Source of the DNA: Chitinophaga pinensis
Lineage (GTDB): Bacteria > Bacteroidota > Bacteroidia > Chitinophagales > Chitinophagaceae
Reading direction: 5' to 3'
Assembly (NCBI GenBank): GCA_945878115.1
Contig: CAMDVD010000041.1
Coordinates: forward strand, 1 to 37,381
DNA: 37,381 nucleotides
Part shown: positions 8,631 through 16,039 of the stretch, piece by piece
Numbering within the stretch: position 1 is the stretch's first letter
Layout: the number at the start of each line of letters is the position of its first letter
Translations under genes and position numbers: made by a program
The notes under the pieces: model-generated
The model's database searches: none
What the model saw: the letters and a program-made list of their open reading frames with translations, nothing else
Told to the model about the DNA's origin: nothing

Positions 8631-8936
8631 ATGAATATTCAAATTCGCACACAACGCTTTGATGCTGACAAGAAACTTTTAACGCATGTCAATGAAAAAG
8701 TCGATAAATTAAAAACCTATCATGATAACATTGTTGATGTAGAAGTTTACCTAAAAGTAGATAATGTGATACATCAAATCAAGGACAAAATTGCCGAAAT
8801 AAAAGTGCATATTCCGAAGCACACTTTTTTTGTAAAACACGAATCTAAAAGTTTTGAAGAATCTTTTGATTTAGCACTAAAAGCTTTAATCACACAAATA
8901 AAAGGCTTTAAAGAAAAACAAGTAGAAGCTCATTAA
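8631..8936 (+). CDS. hpf: Ribosome hibernation-promoting factor, short form (HPF/RaiA family)
   Basis: A 101-aa HPF/YfiA-like protein that binds the 30S decoding/mRNA channel and inactivates or dimerises ribosomes in stationary phase. The pattern MNIQIRTQRFDADKKLLTHV, then VEVYLKVDN, then KVHIPKHTFFVKHESKSFEES matches the beta-alpha-beta-beta-beta-alpha fold. It ends right after the second helix, so it is the short form lacking the C-terminal dimerisation domain of long HPF. A strong intrinsic terminator follows immediately, separating it from ispE. Confidence 0.9.
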   Translation: MNIQIRTQRFDADKKLLTHVNEKVDKLKTYHDNIVDVEVYLKVDNVIHQIKDKIAEIKVHIPKHTFFVKHESKSFEESFDLALKALITQIKGFKEKQVEAH

Positions 8937-8937
8937 T

Positions 8938-8972
8938 AAAAAATACCCTTCGTTTTGGAGGGTATTTTTTTT
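8938..8972 (+). terminator. Intrinsic terminator after hpf
   Basis: A 12-bp stem, AAAAAATACCCT (8938-8949) with AGGGTATTTTTT (8959-8970), encloses a 9-nt loop and runs into a T-tract. It begins right after the hpf stop codon. Confidence 0.88.
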
Positions 8973-8989
8973 GGTTTAGTTTTACCAAT

Positions 8990-9820
8990 ATGATTCAATT
9001 TCCAAATGGCAAAATAAATCTTGGATTGCAAATAATGGCGAAGCGCCAAGATAAATTTCATGATATAGAAACTGTATTCTATCCAATTCATTTAGTAGAT
9101 GCACTTGAATTTATTCCTGCTCAGGCATTTCAAATAAGTACTTCAGGCATTTCAATGGATGTTCATCCAGCAGATAATATTATTGTGAAAGCTTATGATT
9201 TGGTGAAGAAAGATTTTCCTCAATTGCCATTATTACATATCCAGTTATTGAAGAAAATTCCTACAGGAGCAGGTCTAGGCGGTGGTTCTTCTGATGCAAC
9301 TTTTATGTTGAAGATGCTAAATGAGTATTTTAAACTGGAACTTACAGATTCCAACCTACAACAATATGCCATTCAATTGGGAAGCGATTGTCCTTTTTTT
9401 CTAAAGAATAAGCCTTGTCGAGGTTCTGGAAGAGGGGAGATTTTAGAAGAAATAAAATTAGACCTCAGTGCATATAGTTTTGTTTTAATTAAGCCATCTG
9501 TGCATATTTCAACAGCATGGGCATTTTCACAATTGACTATCAGTCAACCTCTAAAACTTCCACATGAAATAGTCCAACAGCCGATATCGACTTGGAAGGA
9601 AGAATTAATTAACGATTTTGAAATTCCAATTTTTAAAGAATTTCCTGATTTAAAGAATATTAAAAGTGAATTATATCAATTAGGTGGAATCTATTGCTCG
9701 ATGAGTGGAAGTGGAAGTACTTTATACGGAATTTTTGAAACGCATTCTATTACCCAAATAAAAAAGGCAATTCAAGAAAATAAGATGTTTAAACAAAAAG
9801 AAATTTTTTATCTTGATTAA
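8990..9820 (+). CDS. ispE: 4-diphosphocytidyl-2-C-methyl-D-erythritol kinase
   Basis: A 276-aa GHMP kinase of the non-mevalonate (MEP) isoprenoid pathway. It phosphorylates the 2-hydroxyl of CDP-methylerythritol using ATP. The N-terminus FPNGKINLGLQI contains the catalytic Lys8. The glycine-rich ATP loop PTGAGLGGGSSDA is at residues 91-103. The third GHMP motif appears as CSMSGSGSTLYGIF near residue 240. Length agrees with the family. The start lies 17 nt past the hpf terminator, so it likely has its own promoter; TAGTTTTA just upstream is a 7/8 match to the -7 consensus. Confidence 0.95.
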   Translation: MIQFPNGKINLGLQIMAKRQDKFHDIETVFYPIHLVDALEFIPAQAFQISTSGISMDVHPADNIIVKAYDLVKKDFPQLPLLHIQLLKKIPTGAGLGGGSSDATFMLKMLNEYFKLELTDSNLQQYAIQLGSDCPFFLKNKPCRGSGRGEILEEIKLDLSAYSFVLIKPSVHISTAWAFSQLTISQPLKLPHEIVQQPISTWKEELINDFEIPIFKEFPDLKNIKSELYQLGGIYCSMSGSGSTLYGIFETHSITQIKKAIQENKMFKQKEIFYLD

Positions 9821-9862
9821 TAATTATTCAAAAAAAAATCGAAGGAAAAAAGTGAAAACGGA

Positions 9863-10129
9863 CTAGCTAAAATACAAGATTGCAGCAATCAAAACAAACT
9901 CCAATGACATTACAACTACTATAGCTAATGAGATTCGATTGGATAGTTTTTTACTTGATTTTATTTCGTTATTACTTGTAGAAGAAATAGAGACAGCGTC
10001 GAACCAAAAAAAGTTTTTGACATTAGAGCGTAACCTAGAGCTAGTCAAGGATATAATCAATTTCCAAACCAATAAAAACCCAATAATAATTAAGGAAATA
10101 TAAAACGAATTCTGAATAAGACCATTCAT
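9863..10129 (-). CDS. Small two-helix membrane protein of unknown function
   Basis: An 88-aa ORF. I do not recognise a family. It has two clear hydrophobic segments, about residues 10-30 (FYISLIIIGFLLVWKLIISL) and 68-87 (LAIVVVMSLEFVLIAAILYF), joined by a polar, Lys/Ser-rich loop of about 37 residues. It converges on ispE and is followed upstream by about 400 bp without genes. The hydrophobic pattern makes a real gene more likely than not, but there is no homology evidence here. Confidence 0.5.
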   Translation of the reverse strand: MNGLIQNSFYISLIIIGFLLVWKLIISLTSSRLRSNVKNFFWFDAVSISSTSNNEIKSSKKLSNRISLAIVVVMSLEFVLIAAILYFS

Positions 10130-10454
10130 ATAATTTAGTTTATTATTTTGACTATTTTAAAGAATTTTCTTTATGATATACTTTCCTAAATGCTTTAAAA
10201 AATTAATTAGATTTCCAAGTTATGTTCTCTAAATGAAAATGTAACAACTAAGAAGTATGGTACAAATATAATAGGAAATTTGATTTATTGTAGTAATTGA
10301 AAAAAAATATCCTAAAATGATAATAACTGGAATTAAATGCAAACGCACAATATTTTTTTAGGTTTCTTTTGAATCAAAATATTTTGAATGTATTTGCTTC
10401 CTTGCCTTTTAATCTTGGTCAATTGGATTCATCACATCCAGAATTCAACATGTA

Positions 10455-10484
10455 ATGTCATGAATTAAATTCGGGTTATGACAT
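10455..10484. promoter_or_regulatory. Candidate operator: nested palindrome upstream of clpP
   Basis: ATGTCAT (10455-10461) pairs with ATGACAT (10478-10484). Inside it lies GAATT-A-AATTC (10462-10472). The outer right arm sits where the -33 element should be relative to the TACATTTG box at 10501. It is not a CIRCE or CtsR box. Repressor binding is inferred only from position and symmetry. Confidence 0.4.
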
Positions 10485-10500
10485 TTTAAAATTATTATCC

Positions 10501-10508
10501 TACATTTG
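10501..10508 (+). promoter_or_regulatory. clpP -7 promoter box
   Basis: TACATTTG is an exact TAnnTTTG match. A TATG (10477-10480) stands 20 nt upstream as an imperfect -33. The box contains the TTG that would otherwise be read as a start codon, so transcription should begin near 10512-10516 and translation at the ATG at 10533. Confidence 0.55.
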
Positions 10509-10532
10509 AATTTAATCAATCTTTTAAAGAAT

Positions 10533-11225
10533 ATGAACTCAAACGAATTTAATAAATATGCTGTGAAGCACCATGGCATTAGCAGTGGAACCTTGCACAA
10601 CTTTACATCTCACATGAATAAACAAGTCACAAATTTAACGCCATATATCATTGAAGAGCGTCCGATGAATGTTGCATCTATGGATGTTTTTTCTCGCCTA
10701 ATGATGGATAGAATTATTTTTCTTGGGGAAGGTATTAATGATTATGTAGCAAATATTGTAACCGCACAATTGTTATTTTTGGAAAGCACAGATCGTACTC
10801 GTGATATTCAAATGTATTTAAATAGTCCTGGTGGCAGTGTATATGCTGGACTAGGCATTTATGATACCATGCAAATTATACAACCAGATGTGAGTACGAT
10901 ATGTACTGGTATAGCCGCTAGTATGGCAGCAGTGCTAATGTGTGCAGGTGTTAAAGGAAAAAGAACTGCATTGAAACACTCGCGCATTATGATACATCAA
11001 CCCTTGGGTGGTGCTGAAGGACAAGCAAGTGATATTGAAATTACAGCTCGCGAAATAGGAAAATTGAAAAAAGAACTATACGAAATCATTGCATTGCATA
11101 GCGGTCAAAAATTAGCCAAAGTAGAAAAAGATAGTGATAGAGATTATTGGATGACTGCCGAAGAAGCTAAAGAATATGGTATGGTAGATGAAGTATTGGT
11201 TCGAAATGCAAAAAAGGAACTTTAA
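10533..11225 (+). CDS. clpP: ATP-dependent Clp protease proteolytic subunit
   Basis: A 230-aa ClpP serine peptidase, which forms tetradecameric barrels with Clp ATPases in the cytoplasm. The catalytic triad is visible with family spacing: Ser130 in GIAASMAAV, His155 in RIMIHQPLGG and Asp204 in DSDRDYW. Spacings of 25 and 49 residues equal those of E. coli Ser97/His122/Asp171. The frame can be extended upstream to a TTG at 10506, but that codon is part of the TACATTTG -7 box, so I place the start at the ATG at 10533. A perfect-stem terminator follows the gene. Confidence 0.93.
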   Translation: MNSNEFNKYAVKHHGISSGTLHNFTSHMNKQVTNLTPYIIEERPMNVASMDVFSRLMMDRIIFLGEGINDYVANIVTAQLLFLESTDRTRDIQMYLNSPGGSVYAGLGIYDTMQIIQPDVSTICTGIAASMAAVLMCAGVKGKRTALKHSRIMIHQPLGGAEGQASDIEITAREIGKLKKELYEIIALHSGQKLAKVEKDSDRDYWMTAEEAKEYGMVDEVLVRNAKKEL

Positions 11226-11245
11226 ATAAAGTAACACGCTTATGG

Positions 11246-11280
11246 ATAAAAGTCGAATAGAAATGTTCGACTTTTATTTT
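11246..11280 (+). terminator. Intrinsic terminator after clpP
   Basis: A perfect 12-bp stem, ATAAAAGTCGAA (11246-11257) with TTCGACTTTTAT (11266-11277), around an 8-nt loop, with T-rich flank. Confidence 0.85.
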
Positions 11281-11294
11281 GTCGTCATTTCTAC

Positions 11295-11326
11295 TTTGAA
11301 AGGTTGAATGCGATGAATTACATTTG
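11295..11326 (+). promoter_or_regulatory. MFS transporter gene promoter, full Bacteroidota consensus
   Basis: TTTG (11295-11298), a 20-nt spacer and TACATTTG (11319-11326) give an exact match to both boxes with correct spacing. This is the clearest promoter in the window and shows that the TTG at 11324 is not a start codon. Confidence 0.75.
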
Positions 11327-11344
11327 ACCTACAAAAATTTTATC

Positions 11345-12568
11345 ATGCAGAAAGATTCACGCATATTAACCATTCCAGTCATTGTTGCATCCTTAGGTTA
11401 TTTCGTAGATATCTATGATTTAGTTCTATTTAGTATTGTGCGCAAACTTAGTCTGAAAGCTTTAGGTCTTAACCCTGAACAAATTGAGCACAGTGGATTA
11501 TGGTTATTAAATATCCAAATGATAGGCATGTTGATTGGTGGTATATTCTGGGGGGTATTAGGTGATAAAAAAGGAAGGCTTTCTGTTTTATTCGGATCCA
11601 TCATTTTATATTCTGTTGCAAATATTTTAAATGCATATGTCACCAATGTAACTGAGTACGGGATACTACGTTTTATTGCTGGAATAGGTTTGGCTGGCGA
11701 ATTAGGAGCAGGCATTACTTTGGTTGCGGAATCTTTACCCAAAGAAAAAAGAGGGTGGGGTACTACTATTGTTGCTACTGTAGGTGTATCAGGTGCCATG
11801 TTTGCAAGCTTCATGGGTATTTACTTTCAAGATTGGAAATTGTGTTATATAGTTGGCGGTGTATTAGGTCTTTGTTTGTTATTATTAAGGATTGGAGTTT
11901 TTGAATCTGGCATGTATCAACTTGCGAAAGAAAAAGCGAACAGTTTAGGAAGTTTGAAGCTGTTATTTTTATCCAAGGCTAGATTGGTCACTTATTTGCA
12001 TTGCATTTTGATAGGATTACCTATTTGGTATTGTATTGGAATACTAGTTACATTAAGCCCTGAATTAGGAAAAGAACTTGGTATCATAGGAATTATTGAA
12101 CCACCTAAATCCATTTTATATTGTTATGCTGGTGTCACTCTTGGCGATTTATCATCAGGTATTTGGAGCCAAATTATACAAAGTAGAAAAAAAATCTTGC
12201 AATACTATATTGCTGCTACTATGCTGATGGTGATAGCCTATTTTTGTATGGCAAATAGAACAGTACAGGAATTTTATTTTTTATTTACCGCACTCGGTTT
12301 TGCCGCAGGATATTGGGCTGTATTAATTTCGAGTGCAGCGGAACAATTCGGCACAAATATTAGAGCAACAGTAACAACATCAGTACCTAATTTTATTCGC
12401 GCTTCCTTAATTCCTATCACATTATTGTATATATTTTTTCAATGGACAGGTATCACAAAATTAAATAGTGCCTTGGTAACTGGAATAATTTGTTGTGCTC
12501 TCGCATTTTATGGAGCAACCAAATTGCATGAGTCATTTCATAAAGATTTGGATTATCAAGAAGAATAG
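11345..12568 (+). CDS. Major facilitator superfamily transporter
   Basis: A 407-aa polytopic inner-membrane protein with about 12 hydrophobic helices. The loop between helices 2 and 3 reads GVLGDKKGRLSVLFGS (MFS motif A, GxLxDrxGRr). The stretch around LRFIAGIGLAGELGAGITLVAE resembles the helix 4-5 region of the metabolite:H+ symporter and sugar-transporter branches. Substrate is unknown. I start at the ATG at 11345, giving MQKDSRILTIPVIVASLGYF. The upstream TTG at 11324 lies inside a perfect promoter box. The 3' end converges on the M1 peptidase gene with only 21 bp between stop codons. Confidence 0.88.
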   Translation: MQKDSRILTIPVIVASLGYFVDIYDLVLFSIVRKLSLKALGLNPEQIEHSGLWLLNIQMIGMLIGGIFWGVLGDKKGRLSVLFGSIILYSVANILNAYVTNVTEYGILRFIAGIGLAGELGAGITLVAESLPKEKRGWGTTIVATVGVSGAMFASFMGIYFQDWKLCYIVGGVLGLCLLLLRIGVFESGMYQLAKEKANSLGSLKLLFLSKARLVTYLHCILIGLPIWYCIGILVTLSPELGKELGIIGIIEPPKSILYCYAGVTLGDLSSGIWSQIIQSRKKILQYYIAATMLMVIAYFCMANRTVQEFYFLFTALGFAAGYWAVLISSAAEQFGTNIRATVTTSVPNFIRASLIPITLLYIFFQWTGITKLNSALVTGIICCALAFYGATKLHESFHKDLDYQEE

Positions 12569-12589
12569 ATAAACACAAATCTTGTTAAA

Positions 12590-14434
12590 TTATTTTTCAA
12601 TAATTTCTTGTATTTTTTTTGCAGTTAAAGGGTGATAATTATTCTTCGCCATATCAAAAATTTCTAATGCCATTTTTTTTCCTTTTTCTGTTTTAATCAT
12701 TTCATGATATAGAGGTTCTAAAAATTTTTTTCGCCCTACAGTTGTCAAGAAAATTTTCATCGAAGGAAAAGCCATTTCATAATTGGATAGGAGACTTAAC
12801 TTATACCATTCATCCGCAATTTCGCTATTCTTACTTATAGACAATTGGAATTTATTATCCAAGGTTTTCATTTTTTCAATGTCTAATGGATGAGGTAATT
12901 TACGTAGAAATTGCAACCATTCATGAGTACTCCATTTGGCAAATGAAGGCATATTCACTACGCCGTTTTTTTCAAACTGCAATCGCAAATTGTCAACTGC
13001 AACAAATCTGTCTGGTAATGTATGCGGACAATTATCTGGTAAGCCTGGTGCAAATACCCATTCATTTACTTTTAATTTATTACGAAGTACAGTATCCTTG
13101 TCGAATAAATGTTCGTTCATGAATGCCAATGCTTTCTCTGTGGTCATCGGTTGAAAAGCATTCATGCTAAAATAGTCATTTAGATATTTGTCAAATTTCT
13201 CTCTGCCTACGGATTCTTCTAAAAAGCGTAAAAATACTGCACCTTTTTCATACGGGATATTACTAAAAGCGTCTTCAGGACTTCTTCCTTTCACATCAAC
13301 ACGAAGTCTTGTATCTGGATTTTTCAAACCGAAAGTTTGTAAATCGCTTTGCATATCTTGATAGCCTAATTCCCAAAGCATATCTGTATAAGACTTGCCA
13401 GAGATAGTCTCCATAATTCTACGTTCAAAATAAGTCGTAAATCCCTCATTCAGCCAAAGATCATCCCATGTAGAATTGGTTACCAAATTCCCACTCCAGC
13501 TGTGCGCCATTTCATGTGCAATGAGTGAAACTAAACTTTTATCTCCTGCAATAATTGTTGGGGTCGCAAACGTAAGACGTGGATTTTCCATACCACCAAT
13601 TGGGAAAGAAGGAGGAGCAACAAGAACATCATATTTCCCCCATTTATATGGTCCGCCAACTTGCTCTGCGGCTTTCATCATGGCAGGAATATCACTCAAT
13701 TCATTTGCTGCTTGATCTAATAATGAAGTCTCAGTGTACACACCACATCTATCATCTATAGCTTTATAAGAAATATCACCTACAGCCAATGCAATTAAAT
13801 AGGTTGGGATTGGTAATTCCATTTCAAAATCATAATGCCCATTCTCTGTTTTTACAACAGGATTTTTTGCACTCATCACGGCCATCATTTTATTTGGTAC
13901 TTGCACATGTGCATTATAGGTGATACGGATAGCTGGTACATCTTGGCATGGTAATAAGGAACGTGCTTGTATGCTTTCGCATTGTGTAAAAAGATATGGC
14001 ATTTTTTTACCCGCTGTCTGTGAAGGTGATAACCACTGCAAGGCAGTTGCATTTTTACCAGTTGTATAAGTTACACTTACAATAGTATCAGTTTTTAAAA
14101 TTGGTATAGATAATGAACTGCCATAAACTTCATTTTTTTTGCCAAGTGAAAATGCGGTTTCTTTATTATTCACAATTACAGAATGAATATTCAAATCATA
14201 GGTATCAAATATGATAACGGTTGCTTTCGTTTTATTTTCAAAAGTCCATGTAGCCACGCCATCAATTTGTTTCGTATAAAAATTAATATTGGCTTTCCAA
14301 TCTAAGTGTTTACAAGTAACAGTTTCAAAATTAGAAAAGGTATGCATATCAGCATTTAATTCAACGTTCCTTTCATAGGTATAATTGCAGGAACAAAAAA
14401 ATAGACATACATAAAACACAAACAAGACTTTCAT
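12590..14434 (-). CDS. M1 family zinc aminopeptidase, predicted lipoprotein (LTA4 hydrolase/aminopeptidase B-like)
   Basis: A 614-aa gluzincin metallopeptidase that removes N-terminal residues from peptides. The zinc site HEMAH (His307, Glu308, His311) is followed by Glu330 in LWLNEGFTTYFE, the HExxH-x18-E pattern of M1. The exopeptidase motif is GGMENP (280-285). PIGGMENPRLTF and QARSLLPCQDVP resemble the leukotriene A4 hydrolase branch. I choose the ATG at 14434. It opens a lipoprotein signal peptide (MKVLFVFYVCLFFCSC), implying export and membrane anchoring, and leaves a 10-nt gap after aroE. The longer frame from 14503 would overlap aroE by 59 nt and bury the signal peptide. It is the third gene of a comA-like/aroE operon. 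Confidence 0.9.
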   Translation of the reverse strand: MKVLFVFYVCLFFCSCNYTYERNVELNADMHTFSNFETVTCKHLDWKANINFYTKQIDGVATWTFENKTKATVIIFDTYDLNIHSVIVNNKETAFSLGKKNEVYGSSLSIPILKTDTIVSVTYTTGKNATALQWLSPSQTAGKKMPYLFTQCESIQARSLLPCQDVPAIRITYNAHVQVPNKMMAVMSAKNPVVKTENGHYDFEMELPIPTYLIALAVGDISYKAIDDRCGVYTETSLLDQAANELSDIPAMMKAAEQVGGPYKWGKYDVLVAPPSFPIGGMENPRLTFATPTIIAGDKSLVSLIAHEMAHSWSGNLVTNSTWDDLWLNEGFTTYFERRIMETISGKSYTDMLWELGYQDMQSDLQTFGLKNPDTRLRVDVKGRSPEDAFSNIPYEKGAVFLRFLEESVGREKFDKYLNDYFSMNAFQPMTTEKALAFMNEHLFDKDTVLRNKLKVNEWVFAPGLPDNCPHTLPDRFVAVDNLRLQFEKNGVVNMPSFAKWSTHEWLQFLRKLPHPLDIEKMKTLDNKFQLSISKNSEIADEWYKLSLLSNYEMAFPSMKIFLTTVGRKKFLEPLYHEMIKTEKGKKMALEIFDMAKNNYHPLTAKKIQEIIEK

Positions 14435-14444
14435 TGAAATATTT

Positions 14445-15167
14445 TTAAGACGTAAAAATAGTATAACTTTCATCAGCTTGTAAACATAACATCTCAAATC
14501 CATTTTTTATTATTGTTCCATGTTTTTCACAATTTTCTAAAAAAAGGGATTTGGCAGGATTGTAGATTAAGTCATATGCTACAAAGGAATCATTTAAAAG
14601 TGTATAAGGCAGGGGTAGGACAATTTGTTCCAAAGGTGGCATCCCTATAGGTGTTGTATTAATCCAGAGCTTATAATTATTTGCTATGTTGGCATTAATT
14701 TCTTCATACTGTATGGCGTTCTTGTTTTTTTCTCGACTCACTATCAAAAATGGGATATTATTTTTTTGGAGAACGAAACGAATTGCTTTGCTGGCACCTC
14801 CAGTTCCAAAAACCAATGCTTGAGTAGATGGGAGGAAAAAGGGTGTTACAGATTTTTCGAAACCGATTACATCCGTATTGTAGCCACAATATATTCCATC
14901 CCTTATTCGTACACAATTTACTGCACCTACAAGAGAGGCTGTATAATCTAATTGATGTAGAAATGGTATAATTTTTTCTTTGAATGGATGCGTTACATTA
15001 AGTCCATCTAATTGATTTATTTGAATGACTTCTTGTAAGGAATCCAAGGAAATCATTTCGAAATTTTGATAACTTGCTTGTATATTTTCCTTTGCAAATT
15101 TATTCGAAAAATAAGTTCTTGAAAAAGAATTTTCCAATGGGTGACCAATTAAGCCATACTTTTTCAA
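14445..15167 (-). CDS. aroE: Shikimate dehydrogenase
   Basis: A 240-aa NADP-dependent shikimate 5-dehydrogenase of the aromatic amino acid pathway, reducing 3-dehydroshikimate. Substrate-binding SxS is seen as LENSFSRTYF near residues 11-20. The catalytic Lys63 sits in NVTHPFKEK and Asp99 in GYNTDVIGFEKS. The Rossmann dinucleotide loop is FGTGGASKAI (120-129), followed by WINTTPIGMPP. It is slightly shorter than E. coli AroE (272 aa), as is common in Bacteroidota. It lies 14 nt after the comA-like gene and 10 nt before the aminopeptidase, in one operon. Confidence 0.94.
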   Translation of the reverse strand: MKKYGLIGHPLENSFSRTYFSNKFAKENIQASYQNFEMISLDSLQEVIQINQLDGLNVTHPFKEKIIPFLHQLDYTASLVGAVNCVRIRDGIYCGYNTDVIGFEKSVTPFFLPSTQALVFGTGGASKAIRFVLQKNNIPFLIVSREKNKNAIQYEEINANIANNYKLWINTTPIGMPPLEQIVLPLPYTLLNDSFVAYDLIYNPAKSLFLENCEKHGTIIKNGFEMLCLQADESYTIFTS

Positions 15168-15181
15168 TAGAAATTATTTAT

Positions 15182-15946
15182 TTACTTTTTATCTAAATAA
15201 AACATAAAGGTGTCGCCACGAAGCCCAATTCTAGTAGATTCAAGAGGAATTACTTCATTAGGTGCAATATTCCCAAGGTTCACATTACAACCACAAAGCT
15301 CTAAAAAATATACCTGTTGCGCTTTTTGTGGTGCTTCCCAAATAATTTTTTCTTGAGGTATTTGTGTCAAGATTTCTTGTACCAATCCTTCACGTACTTC
15401 GCCGCTACTTCTGTATATACCTACATTACCAGCTTCTCTTGCTTCGGCAATAACATAAGTACTTCCAGCTTCTAATTCTGCTTTCATTAATTCTATCCAG
15501 ATATAAGGCGGAATAATATGGGTTGCATCTTTGCTTCCAACCTCACTCAGAACAGTTACCTCTTTGGCTAATTTTTCGATATAGCCACATTTTTCTGGAT
15601 GAGGAATGGTAATTGAACCATCCGAAACTTCCACATGTGTTAAACCAAAATCTTTCACCATTCCAATATATTCATCAAAACATCCTCGAATCAAAAAGGC
15701 TTCAAATAATGTACCACCTAAATAGACTGGCATATCATGTGCTGCATAAATTGCTAATTTCTCTTTTAAGTTAGGCGTGACCATGGAAGTGCCAAAACCT
15801 AGTTTGACAATATCAACATGAGGGCCTGCTACAGATAAAAAATTAATCACTTCTTGATTACTAAGTCCTTTGTCCATAACCATAGTTAATCCATCTTGTC
15901 TTGGTTTGGCTGTTCGTGTTGGTATTTGTGGTAAATTAAAGTTCAT
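15182..15946 (-). CDS. Phosphosulfolactate synthase family protein (ComA-like)
   Basis: A 254-aa TIM-barrel protein of the ComA family. Characterised archaeal members add sulfite to phosphoenolpyruvate to give (R)-phosphosulfolactate, the first step of coenzyme M synthesis. Family stretches seen are RQDGLTMVMDKGL, VDIVKLGFGTS, YLGGTLFEAFL, HVEVSDGSI, VLSEVGSKD and VIAEAREAGNVGIY. The bacterium is not expected to make coenzyme M, so the physiological product is unknown. PEP is also the substrate feeding the shikimate route, and the next gene is aroE. A TACATTTG box lies 4 nt upstream of the ATG. Confidence 0.87.
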   Translation of the reverse strand: MNFNLPQIPTRTAKPRQDGLTMVMDKGLSNQEVINFLSVAGPHVDIVKLGFGTSMVTPNLKEKLAIYAAHDMPVYLGGTLFEAFLIRGCFDEYIGMVKDFGLTHVEVSDGSITIPHPEKCGYIEKLAKEVTVLSEVGSKDATHIIPPYIWIELMKAELEAGSTYVIAEAREAGNVGIYRSSGEVREGLVQEILTQIPQEKIIWEAPQKAQQVYFLELCGCNVNLGNIAPNEVIPLESTRIGLRGDTFMFYLDKK

Positions 15947-15950
15947 GTCG

Positions 15951-15981
15951 CAAATGTAAAAAAATATTAGCCCATGTTAAA
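15951..15981 (-). promoter_or_regulatory. comA-aroE-aminopeptidase operon promoter
   Basis: On the minus strand, TTTA (15981-15978), a 19-nt spacer and TACATTTG (15958-15951) are followed by CGAC and the ATG. The -7 box is exact and the -33 matches 3 of 4. The predicted transcript has almost no leader. Confidence 0.6.
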
Positions 15982-16039
15982 GTCTAATTTTAATTATTAT
16001 TTGTGAAATATTTTCTATAACTATGTATAAAATAATTGT

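Larger units (their letters stand above)
10130..10532. other. Regulatory intergenic region upstream of clpP
   Basis: About 400 bp without a gene. Close to clpP it holds the promoter box TACATTTG and a nested palindrome overlapping the expected -33 position. Further upstream there is a short inverted pair CCTAAAA/TTTTAGG and a repeated TTTTGAAT, neither convincing. Confidence 0.45.

Noticed and set aside
10506-10532. TTG start giving a 239-aa ClpP
   Set aside because: The TTG is part of the TACATTTG -7 box; the ATG at 10533 fits the expected transcript start.
11324-11344. TTG start giving a 414-aa MFS protein
   Set aside because: The TTG lies inside a full-consensus promoter; the ATG at 11345 is used instead.
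14435-14503. Longer start of the M1 peptidase
   Set aside because: It would overlap aroE by 59 nt and hide a lipoprotein signal peptide that begins at the ATG at 14434.
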